Shown here piece by piece: positions 6,550 through 14,408 of a DNA stretch of 27,301 nt (the stretch's first letter is position 1; every line of letters begins with the position of its first letter). The stretch is from positions 1-27,301 of the forward strand of contig JAEWRF010000206.1 of assembly GCA_023460155.1 (NCBI GenBank), read 5' to 3'. The translations under genes were made by a program, and so were the position numbers. A model generated the notes under the pieces. It did no database searches. It was not told the origin of the DNA and was given only the letters and a program-made list of their open reading frames with translations. Source of the stretch: Bacillota bacterium. GTDB taxonomy: Bacteria > Bacillota > Clostridia > Oscillospirales > Acutalibacteraceae.

Positions 6550-7908
6550 ATGAAATCCAGGCGATTATTAGCCAGCGTATTAGGCGCTTCCATCCTGTTG
6601 ACCATGGCAACCGCATGCTCAACCCAAGCTCCGGCACAGTCCCAGGCGCCGGCCGCCGCTCCCGCTCAATCCCAGGCGCAGTCAGAGGCTCCCAGCAGCG
6701 CTGCGAGCGCCGCCCCGGCATCCTCTGCCGCCGAAAAGGTCACTCTGACCTTCTGGAACAACTACACGAACGACGACCTACATGTCATGGCAAACACCAT
6801 CAAGCAGTGGAACACTGACCATCCTGATATCCAGATCGACGCAAGTTCTACGGAAAACAACGCTTACAAAACGAAGATTAAAACCGCAATCGCCGGCGAC
6901 AGCGCACCGGACATCATCTACACCTGGGCCGGCGGATTTACACAGCCCTTTGCAGCTTCCGGTAAAATTCTGCCGCTCGACGAATACCTGAACGACGGCA
7001 CGAAGGACAAAATGCTCAACGGAGCGCTGACCAATATTACTTACAACGGAAAAGTTTACGGCCTTACCTACAATCAGCAGGCGGGCGCTCTGTATGTGAA
7101 CAACGACCTGTTCAAACAGTACGGCGTAAAGGTTCCGACGACGTTTGACGAACTGCTGACCGCTGTAAAGACCTTTAAATCGAAGGGCCTTACTCCGATG
7201 GCGGTCGGTGAAAAAGACGAATGGCCCGGCATGTGGTATTTTGACATGATCGCTCTCCGCGAAGCCGGTGCTTCCACCTGCCTGGATGCCCTGAACAAGA
7301 AAGCTTCTTACGACCAGCAGGCATTTACCGATGCCGCTCAGAAGCTGGAAGACCTCGTTGATGCCGGAGCGTTCACAAAGAGCGTTTTAAGCACGACGCG
7401 CGACGATGCCACCGCACAGTTCACCCAGGGCAAAATTCCGATGTATTTCGGCGGCAACTTCGAAGCTCAGAATATTGACGCCGCCCTGCTGGGAAAAGTC
7501 AGCGCAGTGAAATTCCCGATGATTGCCGGCGGCAAGGGCGTTGACACCGAATATCTCGGCGGCGGCGCGGACGCTCTGTGTGTCAGCGCGAATACGAAGT
7601 ATAAGGATCAGGCGGTTCAGGCCGTTAAATACCTTGCATCCGCACTTTCAACCAATATGTATCAGTGCGGCGCCGGGCTCCCCGAATGGAAATACGATTC
7701 CATTGACCAGTCCAAGATTGATCCGCTGTCCAAGGAGATCATGGATAAGATCGTAACGGGCTCGACCGGCAGCGTTCCCGCATGGGACCTGTACCTGACC
7801 GGCGACGACGCGCAGACCCATCTGGATCTGGTTCAGAGCCTGTTCGGCAAAACAATCAAACCTGCGGATTACAGCAAGCAGATGCAGTCAAAAATCAACA
7901 AGTCCTGA
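6550..7908 (+). CDS. sugar ABC transporter substrate-binding lipoprotein (CUT1 type)
   Basis: A 452-residue precursor. The ATG at 6550 follows AAGGAGG by 7 bp. The N-terminus has a lipoprotein signal: a basic MKSRR, a hydrophobic stretch, and ATAC with the lipidated C23. An Ala/Gln/Ser/Pro linker follows (24-62), tethering the protein outside the membrane. The mature domain has the class I fold of sugar-binding proteins: VTLTFWNNYTNDD, DIIYTWAGGF, IPMYFGGNFE. It should capture an oligosaccharide and pass it to the two permeases downstream. No ATPase is encoded nearby, so a shared MsmK/UgpC-type subunit elsewhere is expected. The divergent GH3 gene suggests xylo- or gluco-oligosaccharides, but the ligand cannot be read from sequence. 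Confidence 0.93.
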   Translation: MKSRRLLASVLGASILLTMATACSTQAPAQSQAPAAAPAQSQAQSEAPSSAASAAPASSAAEKVTLTFWNNYTNDDLHVMANTIKQWNTDHPDIQIDASSTENNAYKTKIKTAIAGDSAPDIIYTWAGGFTQPFAASGKILPLDEYLNDGTKDKMLNGALTNITYNGKVYGLTYNQQAGALYVNNDLFKQYGVKVPTTFDELLTAVKTFKSKGLTPMAVGEKDEWPGMWYFDMIALREAGASTCLDALNKKASYDQQAFTDAAQKLEDLVDAGAFTKSVLSTTRDDATAQFTQGKIPMYFGGNFEAQNIDAALLGKVSAVKFPMIAGGKGVDTEYLGGGADALCVSANTKYKDQAVQAVKYLASALSTNMYQCGAGLPEWKYDSIDQSKIDPLSKEIMDKIVTGSTGSVPAWDLYLTGDDAQTHLDLVQSLFGKTIKPADYSKQMQSKINKS

Positions 7909-7931
7909 GACGAATCATATTGCAGCCTCGT

Positions 7932-7966
7932 TTTTCCCTGTTATCGCTTTGCCTTAACAGGGAAAA
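7932..7966 (+). ncRNA. hairpin between binding-protein and permease genes (mRNA stabiliser or partial terminator)
   Basis: Perfect 12-bp arms, TTTTCCCTGTTA and TAACAGGGAAAA, enclose an 11-base loop 24 bp after the binding-protein stop, followed by TCCTTTTC. Hairpins at this position commonly raise the amount of binding protein relative to the permeases by stabilising the upstream mRNA or terminating part of the transcripts. That role is inferred here. Confidence 0.65.
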
Positions 7967-8019
7967 TCCTTTTCATAATTGCATCCGAATAATTGAATCT
8001 GAAAAGAGAGCCGATGTTT

Positions 8020-8904
8020 ATGGACAGATTACTCCGAGATAAAAAAGCAATCTTCTTTTTCACATTTCCGACGCTCCTCCTGTTTACCGTGATTGTTGTG
8101 GTACCCATTTTTTTCTCCCTCCAATACAGCACTTTGAAATGGGACGGATTTACAAAAGGAACGTTCGTCGGGCTCCTGAATTACAAAAATCTGTTTGTCA
8201 ATAATACCGACGGTTTTACGCAGTCCGTGATAAACTCCCTTATTTTAGCCGCAATCTCCGTCGGCATTCAGCTCCCGATTTCTTTGATTTTAGCGCTGAC
8301 TCTTGCACGGGGGATCCGGGGAGAACGTTTTTTCCGGACGGCCTTTTTTATCCCGGTAATTATTGCAACGGTCGTCATCGGGCAGCTGTGGATGAAAATC
8401 TATAACGACGACTACGGCATGCTCAACACGGTACTGAGGGCCGTCGGGCTCGGAAACATGACGGATGCCTGGCTCGCCGACACGAAAACGGCTCTTGCCT
8501 CGGTCTTTGCCGCCATGCTCTGGCAATATGTCGGCTATCATATGCTGCTGCTGTATGCGGGTGCAAAATCGATTTCGCCGGATATTTTCGAGGCGGCGCG
8601 CATCGACGGCGCCGGTGAATGGGCAACGGCCTTCCATATTACGATTCCTTTGATGAAACCGATCATCAGCGTCTGCATCATTTTTGCCGTAACGGGGTCG
8701 TTCAAGGCGTTCGATCTGATCTATGTCATGACGAACGGCGGTCCCCTGCATTCTACGGATGTTCCGACCACCCTGATGTACACGACCATTTTCTCGCGCT
8801 ACCAATACGGATACGGCAGCGCAATGGCTATCTTTATTATTGTGGAATGCCTTGTCTTTACCCTGGTAATCAATAAACTTTTCAGTAAAAATGTAACGGA
8901 TTAA
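8020..8904 (+). CDS. sugar ABC transporter permease 1 (MalF/UgpA type)
   Basis: A 294-residue integral membrane protein with six predicted transmembrane segments; the first is FFFTFPTLLLFTVIVVVPIF. The cytoplasmic coupling loop EAARIDGAGEWATAFHITIP carries the EAA-G-I-LP motif that contacts the ATPase. The start is uncertain: ATG at 8014 and 8020 are both in frame, and the purine run AAAGAGAG (8003-8010) is better spaced for 8020. A TTG at 7993 is unlikely. It follows the binding-protein gene after a hairpin and precedes its partner permease by 15 bp. The two permeases should form the heterodimeric channel of a CUT1 importer. Confidence 0.9.
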   Translation: MDRLLRDKKAIFFFTFPTLLLFTVIVVVPIFFSLQYSTLKWDGFTKGTFVGLLNYKNLFVNNTDGFTQSVINSLILAAISVGIQLPISLILALTLARGIRGERFFRTAFFIPVIIATVVIGQLWMKIYNDDYGMLNTVLRAVGLGNMTDAWLADTKTALASVFAAMLWQYVGYHMLLLYAGAKSISPDIFEAARIDGAGEWATAFHITIPLMKPIISVCIIFAVTGSFKAFDLIYVMTNGGPLHSTDVPTTLMYTTIFSRYQYGYGSAMAIFIIVECLVFTLVINKLFSKNVTD

Positions 8905-8919
8905 AGAATGGTGATACAT

Positions 8920-9783
8920 ATGAAGGCTAATTCCAACCTCAAGCCCCTTGTGAAAAAGAAGTTCCGGATTTCATCCCTGGTGATGTATCTGCTTCTGGGG
9001 ATTTTTACCGTCATCCAGGTTTATCCATTAATCTGGCTTTTTCTCTTCTCCTTTAAGGATAACAATGAAATTTACAGCGGGAATGCCATGGGAATACCGA
9101 TGATATGGAGATTCTCCAATTACTCCGACGTTTTGACCGGCGGAAACGTTGCGGTTTATTTGCTGAACAGTATTATCGTAACAGGTGTCACCATTCTCCT
9201 TTCCACCTTCCTGATTACGACCTCCGCTTATGCCATAGCGCGTATGCACTGGAAAATGAGCGCCGCGTTTTTAAACTTCATTCTTCTCGGAATGATGGTG
9301 CCTCTCCACGCGACACTGCTTCCCCTGTTTATTGTTTTGAAAAATCTGGGCATTCTCAACAGCTATCTGTCGTTGATTCTGCCTTATACCGCCTTTGCTC
9401 TGCCCATGGGAGTTTTTATCATGGCTGGTTTCTTCCGGGGTGTCCCGAAAGAAATCGAGGAATCCGCCTGTCTGGACGGATGCAGCATCTACAGCATGTT
9501 CTACAACATTGTGCTGCCTCTGGTTCGCCCTGCAATCGCCACGGTTGCCATTTTCACTTTCCTTTCCTGCTGGAATGAACTGATGTTTGCGAACACGTTC
9601 ATCAGCAATGAAAAATTAAAGACCCTTACGGTCGGCATTATGTCGCTTTCCGGTCAGCAGGGAACGCATTGGGGTCCCATCGGAGCGGGGCTTGTCATTG
9701 CTACGGTTCCTACCCTGATCATCTATTTTATGTTCAGCGACCAACTGCAAAAAAGCGTCATTGCCGGTGCGGTAAAAGGCTGA
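8920..9783 (+). CDS. sugar ABC transporter permease 2 (MalG/UgpE type)
   Basis: A 287-residue protein with six predicted transmembrane segments. The cytoplasmic loop EIEESACLDGCSIYSMF, followed by NIVLPLVRP, corresponds to the EAA motif; the usual EAA is EES here. The ATG at 8920 is preferred over that at 8908 because GGTGAT (8910-8915) can serve as ribosome site, although it is close and weak. The N-terminus (LVKKKFRISSLVMYLLLGIF) is the typical basic tail leading into TM1. It completes the importer, and the operon ends at the terminator 75 bp downstream. Confidence 0.9.
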   Translation: MKANSNLKPLVKKKFRISSLVMYLLLGIFTVIQVYPLIWLFLFSFKDNNEIYSGNAMGIPMIWRFSNYSDVLTGGNVAVYLLNSIIVTGVTILLSTFLITTSAYAIARMHWKMSAAFLNFILLGMMVPLHATLLPLFIVLKNLGILNSYLSLILPYTAFALPMGVFIMAGFFRGVPKEIEESACLDGCSIYSMFYNIVLPLVRPAIATVAIFTFLSCWNELMFANTFISNEKLKTLTVGIMSLSGQQGTHWGPIGAGLVIATVPTLIIYFMFSDQLQKSVIAGAVKG

Positions 9784-9792
9784 TTTTTCTCT

Positions 9793-9829
9793 GAGTTCCG
9801 CTTGTTCCCTCCCAAGGCAAACGGAATTC
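9793..9829 (+). repeat. imperfect 12-bp inverted repeat after the importer operon
   Basis: GAGTTCCGCTTG (9793-9804) pairs with CAAACGGAATTC (9818-9829) with one wobble and one mismatch, loop 13. No T run follows. It probably forms a 3' UTR hairpin ahead of the true terminator. Confidence 0.5.
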
Positions 9830-9857
9830 ACCCGCCGGCAATGCGGATGATTCCCAT

Positions 9858-9895
9858 AAAAAGCGCTGCAATTGCAAGAATTGCAGCGCTTTTTT
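9858..9895 (+). terminator. intrinsic terminator of the sugar importer operon
   Basis: Perfect 16-bp arms, AAAAAGCGCTGCAATT and AATTGCAGCGCTTTTT, enclose the 5-base loop GCAAG and end in a run of six T. It isolates the importer operon from the glycosyltransferase gene. Confidence 0.92.
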
Positions 9896-9972
9896 GACTG
9901 TGTTTTCTCTCTTTTAAAGCGCAGGAGACCATTCGAAGCGGCAGCTGGCTTGCCGGGAAGCGGCGGCTGAAA

Positions 9973-10001
9973 TTAACCTGTTGATTTTTACCGATTATTA
10001 T
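9973..10001 (+). promoter_or_regulatory. possible promoter of the GT2 gene
   Basis: TTAACC (9973-9978) and TATTAT (9996-10001) are 17 bp apart. Each is a partial match to sigma-A boxes. A promoter is needed here because a strong terminator lies just upstream. Confidence 0.35.
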
Positions 10002-10043
10002 TGAAATATGTCGAAAATTCCCGTATGCTGGAGCAGTGGGGAG

Positions 10044-11060
10044 ATGAGACATCTGAAACTGTTATCAATTGCGGTACCGTCTTATAATTCGGAGGATTAC
10101 CTGCGCCGCTGTCTGGACACGGCCGTCCAGGGCGGAGCGGACGTCGAGGTGATTGTTGTCGACGACGGCTCGACCGATCATACGGCCGACCTTGCCCGGG
10201 AATACTGCCGCCTCTACCCGGATATTGTGCGGCTGATTCAGAAAGAAAACGGAGGCCACGGGTCTGCGGTGAACGCCGGGCTGCAGGCCGCCGTGGGAAC
10301 CTTTTTCAAAGTGGTCGACAGCGACGACTGGCTGGACCCGTCCGCTTACCGAAACGTGCTGGAAGTCCTGCGGAAAGCTGAATCCGTCGATCTTATCATC
10401 ACCAATTATGTTTATGAGTACTTTACCGCGGGCAAACGCAAATGTGTGAAGTTCGGGAATGTCCTCCCCGTGGGAGAGGTCATCACCTGGGAAAAAATGA
10501 AGCGCTTCCGCATCAGTCAGTTCATGATCATGCACGCGATGATCTACCGCACCGAAGTGCTTCGCAGAAGCGGGCTCTGCCTTCCGGAGCACACTTTTTA
10601 TGTGGACAACATTTTCGCCTATGTTCCGCTGCCGTTTGTGAAAAGGCTGATGTACGTGGACTGCGACCTCTACCGCTATTTTATCGGCCGGGCGGATCAG
10701 TCCGTCAACACGCAGGTCATGATTAAACGAATCGATCAGCAGCTGCGGGTCACGAAGATCATGGCGGACGCCTACGATCTTTTCGCCGACGTTCCATCCC
10801 AAACGCTGCAGGCTTATATGCTTCACTATCTGAGCATTATGGTCGCGATTTCACTGATCCACCTGTATCTTTCGGAGAACCCGGAGGACGCCCCGAAGGC
10901 CCCCGAACTGTGGGAGTATCTCCGCAGCCGGGACCAAAGGCTTTACCTTTCGGTTCGTTCCGATTTTGTGAACCGGTTCATCCGTCTGCTGCACCGGGAA
11001 GGTCAGCACGCGACAAAGGCCGGGTTCCGGATCGCCCGTCGCATCTATAAGTTCAGCTAA
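10044..11060 (+). CDS. GT2-family glycosyltransferase
   Basis: A 338-residue protein with a GT-A domain: SIAVPSYNSEDYL (8-20), nucleotide-site VVDDGSTD (38-45), ENGGHGSAVNAG (68-79) and the metal-binding VDSDDWLDP (91-99). These are the signature motifs of family 2 glycosyltransferases, which use UDP- or dTDP-sugars. No clear transmembrane segment is seen, so it is probably peripheral or cytoplasmic. The ATG at 10044 is preferred because the protein then begins right at the first beta-strand and GGAG lies 10 bp upstream; an in-frame ATG at 10008 lacks a ribosome site. It is a single-gene unit between two strong terminators, with no polysaccharide cluster around it. Acceptor and product are unknown. 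Confidence 0.87.
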   Translation: MRHLKLLSIAVPSYNSEDYLRRCLDTAVQGGADVEVIVVDDGSTDHTADLAREYCRLYPDIVRLIQKENGGHGSAVNAGLQAAVGTFFKVVDSDDWLDPSAYRNVLEVLRKAESVDLIITNYVYEYFTAGKRKCVKFGNVLPVGEVITWEKMKRFRISQFMIMHAMIYRTEVLRRSGLCLPEHTFYVDNIFAYVPLPFVKRLMYVDCDLYRYFIGRADQSVNTQVMIKRIDQQLRVTKIMADAYDLFADVPSQTLQAYMLHYLSIMVAISLIHLYLSENPEDAPKAPELWEYLRSRDQRLYLSVRSDFVNRFIRLLHREGQHATKAGFRIARRIYKFS

Positions 11061-11063
11061 ACC

Positions 11064-11100
11064 GAGCGGCAGCTATTTCCGGCTGCCGCTCCCTTTTTTT
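11064..11100 (+). terminator. intrinsic terminator of the GT2 gene
   Basis: GAGCGGCAGC and GCTGCCGCTC form a perfect 10-bp stem with an 8-base loop, followed by CC and seven T. It begins 3 bp after the GT2 stop. Confidence 0.93.
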
Positions 11101-11264
11101 GTTTCCGCGCTTCAATGAATATGGAAAACAACACAGCTGCGGAAGTGGAAAGAGCGCAAATGATTTCCCTTCCCGGGGAAATTCAGTTTTGCGGCTTTTC
11201 CTTCGATTTTGGGGCGCCGACTGCTTTGAAATATGGATTTTAACATCTTATTCGATTCATTTTA

Positions 11265-11293
11265 TTGACATTTTTAAACAATTGCTATACACT
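11265..11293 (+). promoter_or_regulatory. promoter of the opp operon
   Basis: A perfect -35 box, TTGACA (11265-11270), is followed at 17 bp by TACACT (11288-11293); TATACA at 15 bp is an alternative -10. Transcription would start near 11300, leaving a leader of about 145 bases before oppB. Confidence 0.65.
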
Positions 11294-11343
11294 AAAAATG
11301 GAAATCAAAGATGCATTAGAAAAGCATTTATATTTAAAGCGAC

Positions 11344-11383
11344 GAAGCTTCCTTAATGATGCAATAAGGAGGCTTCTGCTTTT
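11344..11383 (+). terminator. terminator-like hairpin in the opp leader (possible attenuator)
   Basis: GAAGCTTCCTTA (11344-11355) pairs with TAAGGAGGCTTC (11365-11376) through 12 pairs including one wobble, followed by TGCTTTTATATT. It lies between the promoter and oppB, so it would end transcription early unless disrupted. Upstream bases CATTA (11314-11318) could pair with TAATG (11354-11358) to break it. The T run is interrupted, so strength is uncertain. Confidence 0.5.
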
Positions 11384-11444
11384 ATATTGTTAATCCAATT
11401 ATGGTAATACCTGTAAAATATAAGTTTCTCCGGAGGGTGTTGTT

Positions 11445-12371
11445 ATGGCAAGATATGTTATAAAACGGGTCGTGGCGGGATTGTTCTCCATTTTCGTCCT
11501 GACCACCATTACGTTCTTTTTGATGCACGCCGTACCGGGCGGTCCTTTCAGCCCCGCAGAGCAGAGGGATGTGCCGCAGGAGGTTCTGGAGCAGATTGAA
11601 GCAAAATACGGGCTTGACAAGCCGGTCTACGAACAGTATCTGCTGTATATGGGCGGTCTGCTGCACGGCGACTTCGGGAACTCCTTCAAAAAAGCGGATA
11701 CGTCGGTGAATGAGCTGATCGGTTCGGGATTTCCGGTTTCCGCCGAGGTCGGCGGTCTGGCGATTCTGCTTGCGATGATCGTCGGAATTCCGCTGGGTAT
11801 TCTTTCCGCGACCCATAGGGGAAAATTCATCGACAAGTTTTCCATGACGTTCGCAACAGTGGGAATTTCGGTTCCGAGTTTTGTTCTCAGCGTGCTCCTG
11901 ATGTTCCTGTTTGCGGTCAAGCTTCGGATCCTTCCTACCTACGGTCTCGAGACCTGGCAGAGCTTCATCCTTCCGGTGTTCTGCCTCGCGTTTTCCCCCA
12001 TCGCGTACATTACCCGCCTGATGCGTTCCAGCATGCTGGAAGTCATGCGTCAGGACTATATCCGGACGGCGCGGTCCAAAGGGGTATCGGAATTCTTCGT
12101 GATTGCCAAGCATGCTCTACGCAACTCCATTATTCCGATCGTCACCTACCTCGGGCCTCTGGTGGCGGCCCTGCTGACCGGCAGCTTTGTCATTGAGCGC
12201 CTGTTCTCCATCCCGGGGATCGGCCGCTATTTCGTCAGCGGAATCAGCGACCGGGATTACTCCGTCACGCTTGGGCTGACGATTTTCTTCGGGGCCCTGC
12301 TGATTCTCTGCAACATCATAGTGGATCTTTTCTACGTGATCATCGATCCGCGCGTAAAGATTGAAGATTAG
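11445..12371 (+). CDS. oppB: oligopeptide/dipeptide ABC transporter permease OppB/DppB
   Basis: A 308-residue permease with six predicted membrane segments. The N-terminus YVIKRVVAGLFSIFVLTTIT and the following MHAVPGGPFS are typical of OppB/DppB. The extracytoplasmic region has the conserved KYGLDKPVYEQY and LLHGDFGNSF. The coupling loop ARSKGVSEFFVIAKHALRNS is the EAA-type motif for ATPase contact. GGAGG lies 8 bp before the ATG. It is first in an operon with oppC (14 bp gap), oppD, oppF and oppA. With OppC it forms the channel for peptides delivered by OppA. The Opp name reflects family only; dipeptide or nickel-type specificity cannot be excluded, though the binding protein looks OppA-like. 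Confidence 0.93.
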   Translation: MARYVIKRVVAGLFSIFVLTTITFFLMHAVPGGPFSPAEQRDVPQEVLEQIEAKYGLDKPVYEQYLLYMGGLLHGDFGNSFKKADTSVNELIGSGFPVSAEVGGLAILLAMIVGIPLGILSATHRGKFIDKFSMTFATVGISVPSFVLSVLLMFLFAVKLRILPTYGLETWQSFILPVFCLAFSPIAYITRLMRSSMLEVMRQDYIRTARSKGVSEFFVIAKHALRNSIIPIVTYLGPLVAALLTGSFVIERLFSIPGIGRYFVSGISDRDYSVTLGLTIFFGALLILCNIIVDLFYVIIDPRVKIED

Positions 12372-12385
12372 GAGGAACATTTTCA

Positions 12386-13390
12386 ATGGAAGAAATGGTC
12401 ACGGAAAAACTTTCTGTGCAAACCGCGCCGGGGCACCCGTATCCTCCGGACGGCAAAACCGCCTATACGATGGAAGATGAGATTCCGGCCGAGCTGTTTG
12501 AGCCGATGAGCGCGGACGAAAAATCTCTGGAAGACATCAGCCGGCCCAGCGTTTCCTATTGGCAGAGCGCATGGCGCAGACTCCGCAAAGACCCGCTTGC
12601 CATGTTCGGTCTCGCAGTGATTATCATCATCACCCTGTTTGCGGTTTTCGGCCCCATGATGACCTCCTACACGTATGACGGGCAGGATGTAATCAATCAG
12701 AATCAGTGGCCCTCCGCGCAGCACTGGTTCGGTACGGATAAGTTCGGCCGGGATATTTTCGTGCGGATTCTGTACGGCGCACGCATCAGCCTGACCATCG
12801 GATTTGTCACCGCGCTGCTCAACATGGTGATCGGCGTGCTGTACGGCGGCATTTCCGCGTTCTTCGGCGGAAAGGTCGACATGGTGATGATGCGCATCAT
12901 CGACATCTTAAGCGGAATTCCGTCCCTCCTCTACATGATCCTCATTATGATGTTTTTGGAAAACAGCATCCGGAGCATTCTCATCGCTCTGTGCATTACA
13001 TACTGGATCGGAACCGCGCGCATGACGCGTTCCCAGATTCTCACCTTGAAAAATCAGGATTTCGCGCTTGCCGCGAAGGCAATCGGCGAATCAAAGATAA
13101 AAATTCTGCTGACCCATCTGATTCCCAACAGCATGGGTCCCGTCATCGTGATTGTAATGTTTCTGATTCCGTCGGCGATTTTTGAAGAAGCTTTTCTGAG
13201 TTTTCTGGGAATCGGCATTCAGGTGCCTATGGCCAGTTGGGGTTCGCTCGCGAACGATGCCATTCCGTCGCTGTTTACGCAGCCCTATCAGATGCTTTTC
13301 CCGGCACTGGCCATCAGCATCACGATCTTCGCGCTCAACTTCGTCGGCGACGGCCTGCGTGACGCCCTTGACCCGAAGCTGAAGAAATGA
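12386..13390 (+). CDS. oppC: oligopeptide ABC transporter permease OppC
   Basis: A 334-residue permease, longer than many OppC proteins because of a charged N-terminal extension of about 60 residues (Pro- and Glu-rich, including AYTMEDEIPAELFEPM) before the usual SYWQSAWRRLRKDPLAMFG. The extracytoplasmic signature HWFGTDKFGRDIFVRILYGA is canonical. The coupling loop AAKAIGESKIKILLTHLIPN contacts the ATPase. The C-terminal DGLRDALDPK is also typical. AGGAGG lies upstream at suitable distance. It pairs with OppB. The acidic extension should be cytoplasmic; this resembles extended OppC proteins of some Gram-positive bacteria. Confidence 0.93.
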   Translation: MEEMVTEKLSVQTAPGHPYPPDGKTAYTMEDEIPAELFEPMSADEKSLEDISRPSVSYWQSAWRRLRKDPLAMFGLAVIIIITLFAVFGPMMTSYTYDGQDVINQNQWPSAQHWFGTDKFGRDIFVRILYGARISLTIGFVTALLNMVIGVLYGGISAFFGGKVDMVMMRIIDILSGIPSLLYMILIMMFLENSIRSILIALCITYWIGTARMTRSQILTLKNQDFALAAKAIGESKIKILLTHLIPNSMGPVIVIVMFLIPSAIFEEAFLSFLGIGIQVPMASWGSLANDAIPSLFTQPYQMLFPALAISITIFALNFVGDGLRDALDPKLKK

Positions 13391-13403
13391 CGGAGGATAA
13401 GAA

Positions 13404-14408
13404 ATGAGCGAAAAACTGCTTGAAATCAACAACCTTCATACGCTGTTTCAGACCGACGCGGGCACCGTGCAGGCGGTGCGCGGAGTGTCGTTTTCCGTCG
13501 ACAAAGGGGAATCGGTCGGTATCGTCGGGGAATCCGGCTGCGGCAAAAGCGTCACCATGCTTTCCATAATGCAGCTTCTGGATGATTACGCGAAAATCGA
13601 GGCGGATTCCATCCTGTTCGAAGGGGAAGACCTCCTTCAGAAAACGCCGAAAGCCATGCGGCATCTAGAAGGCGACAGCATCGGGATGATCTTTCAGGAC
13701 CCGATGACGAGCCTGAACCCGCTTTTCAGCGTAGGCAATCAGATCATGGAGCCGCTCATGATCCATAAAAAGATGTCGCGGGCGGAAGCGAAGAAAAAAG
13801 CGATCAACATGCTGGAGCTTGTCGGAATCTCCAGCCCGGAAAGACGCCTAAAGCAATTTCCCCATGAATTTTCCGGCGGGATGCGCCAGCGCGTCATGAT
13901 CGCCATCGCCATGTGCTGCGACCCGAAGCTGCTGATCGCGGATGAACCGACCACAGCGCTTGACGTTACCATTCAGGCGCAGATTCTTGACCTGATGAGG
14001 AACTTGAAAGATCAGTTTAACACCTCCATCGTGATGATCACCCACGACCTGGGCGTCATCGCAAGCCTGTGCTCCAGGGTCATCGTGATGTATGCCGGGC
14101 TGATCATGGAGCAGGGTTCTCTGGAAGACATCTTCTACCGGACGGCGCACCCCTACACGATGGGTCTGCTCAAATCCATCCCCAAAAACGACGGCCAGCG
14201 TCTCATCCCCATTTACGGGACGCCCCCGGATCTGATCAATCCTCCCAAAGGCTGCCCGTTCGCGGGCCGCTGCGATTCTGCAATGAAAATCTGCGGGATG
14301 TGCTGCCCTCCACTTACGAAACTGGACGCCAACCATTCCGCCGCCTGCTGGCTGCTTCATCATTCGGCGCCGAAGGCGGAAAGGGAGGAAACCGTTCATG
14401 CCGGATAA
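13404..14408 (+). CDS. oppD: oligopeptide ABC transporter ATP-binding protein OppD
   Basis: A 334-residue ATPase with Walker A GESGCGKS (42-49), Q-loop Q98 in FQDPMTSLNP, ABC signature FSGGMRQR (156-163), Walker B LLIADE (176-181) and switch H214 in MITHD. All catalytic residues are present. The C-terminal oligopeptide-transporter extension has the Cys-rich GCPFAGRC, KICGMCC and ACW segment (283-316), which in related Dpp/Opp ATPases can bind an iron-sulfur cluster. GGAGG lies 7 bp before the start. It overlaps oppF by 11 bp, implying translational coupling. OppD and OppF should form the heterodimeric motor. Confidence 0.95.
   Translation: MSEKLLEINNLHTLFQTDAGTVQAVRGVSFSVDKGESVGIVGESGCGKSVTMLSIMQLLDDYAKIEADSILFEGEDLLQKTPKAMRHLEGDSIGMIFQDPMTSLNPLFSVGNQIMEPLMIHKKMSRAEAKKKAINMLELVGISSPERRLKQFPHEFSGGMRQRVMIAIAMCCDPKLLIADEPTTALDVTIQAQILDLMRNLKDQFNTSIVMITHDLGVIASLCSRVIVMYAGLIMEQGSLEDIFYRTAHPYTMGLLKSIPKNDGQRLIPIYGTPPDLINPPKGCPFAGRCDSAMKICGMCCPPLTKLDANHSAACWLLHHSAPKAEREETVHAG

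Larger units (their letters stand above)
11101..11444 (+). other. 344-bp upstream region of the oligopeptide importer operon
   Basis: There is no credible gene here. The stretch holds a small inverted repeat (ATTTCCC 11163-11169 with GGGAAAT 11176-11182), a near-consensus promoter (11265-11293), a leader with a terminator-like hairpin (11344-11383) and the oppB ribosome site GGAGG (11432-11436). A short open frame (11099-11356) runs through the promoter and has no ribosome site or recognisable product. Confidence 0.6.

Noticed and set aside
9828..10052. A 74-codon minus-strand frame in the gap before GT2
   Set aside because: It reads straight through a perfect intrinsic terminator, has no ribosome site and resembles no protein.
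11099..11356. An 85-codon plus-strand frame before the opp operon
   Set aside because: It spans the opp promoter and leader hairpin and lacks a ribosome site.
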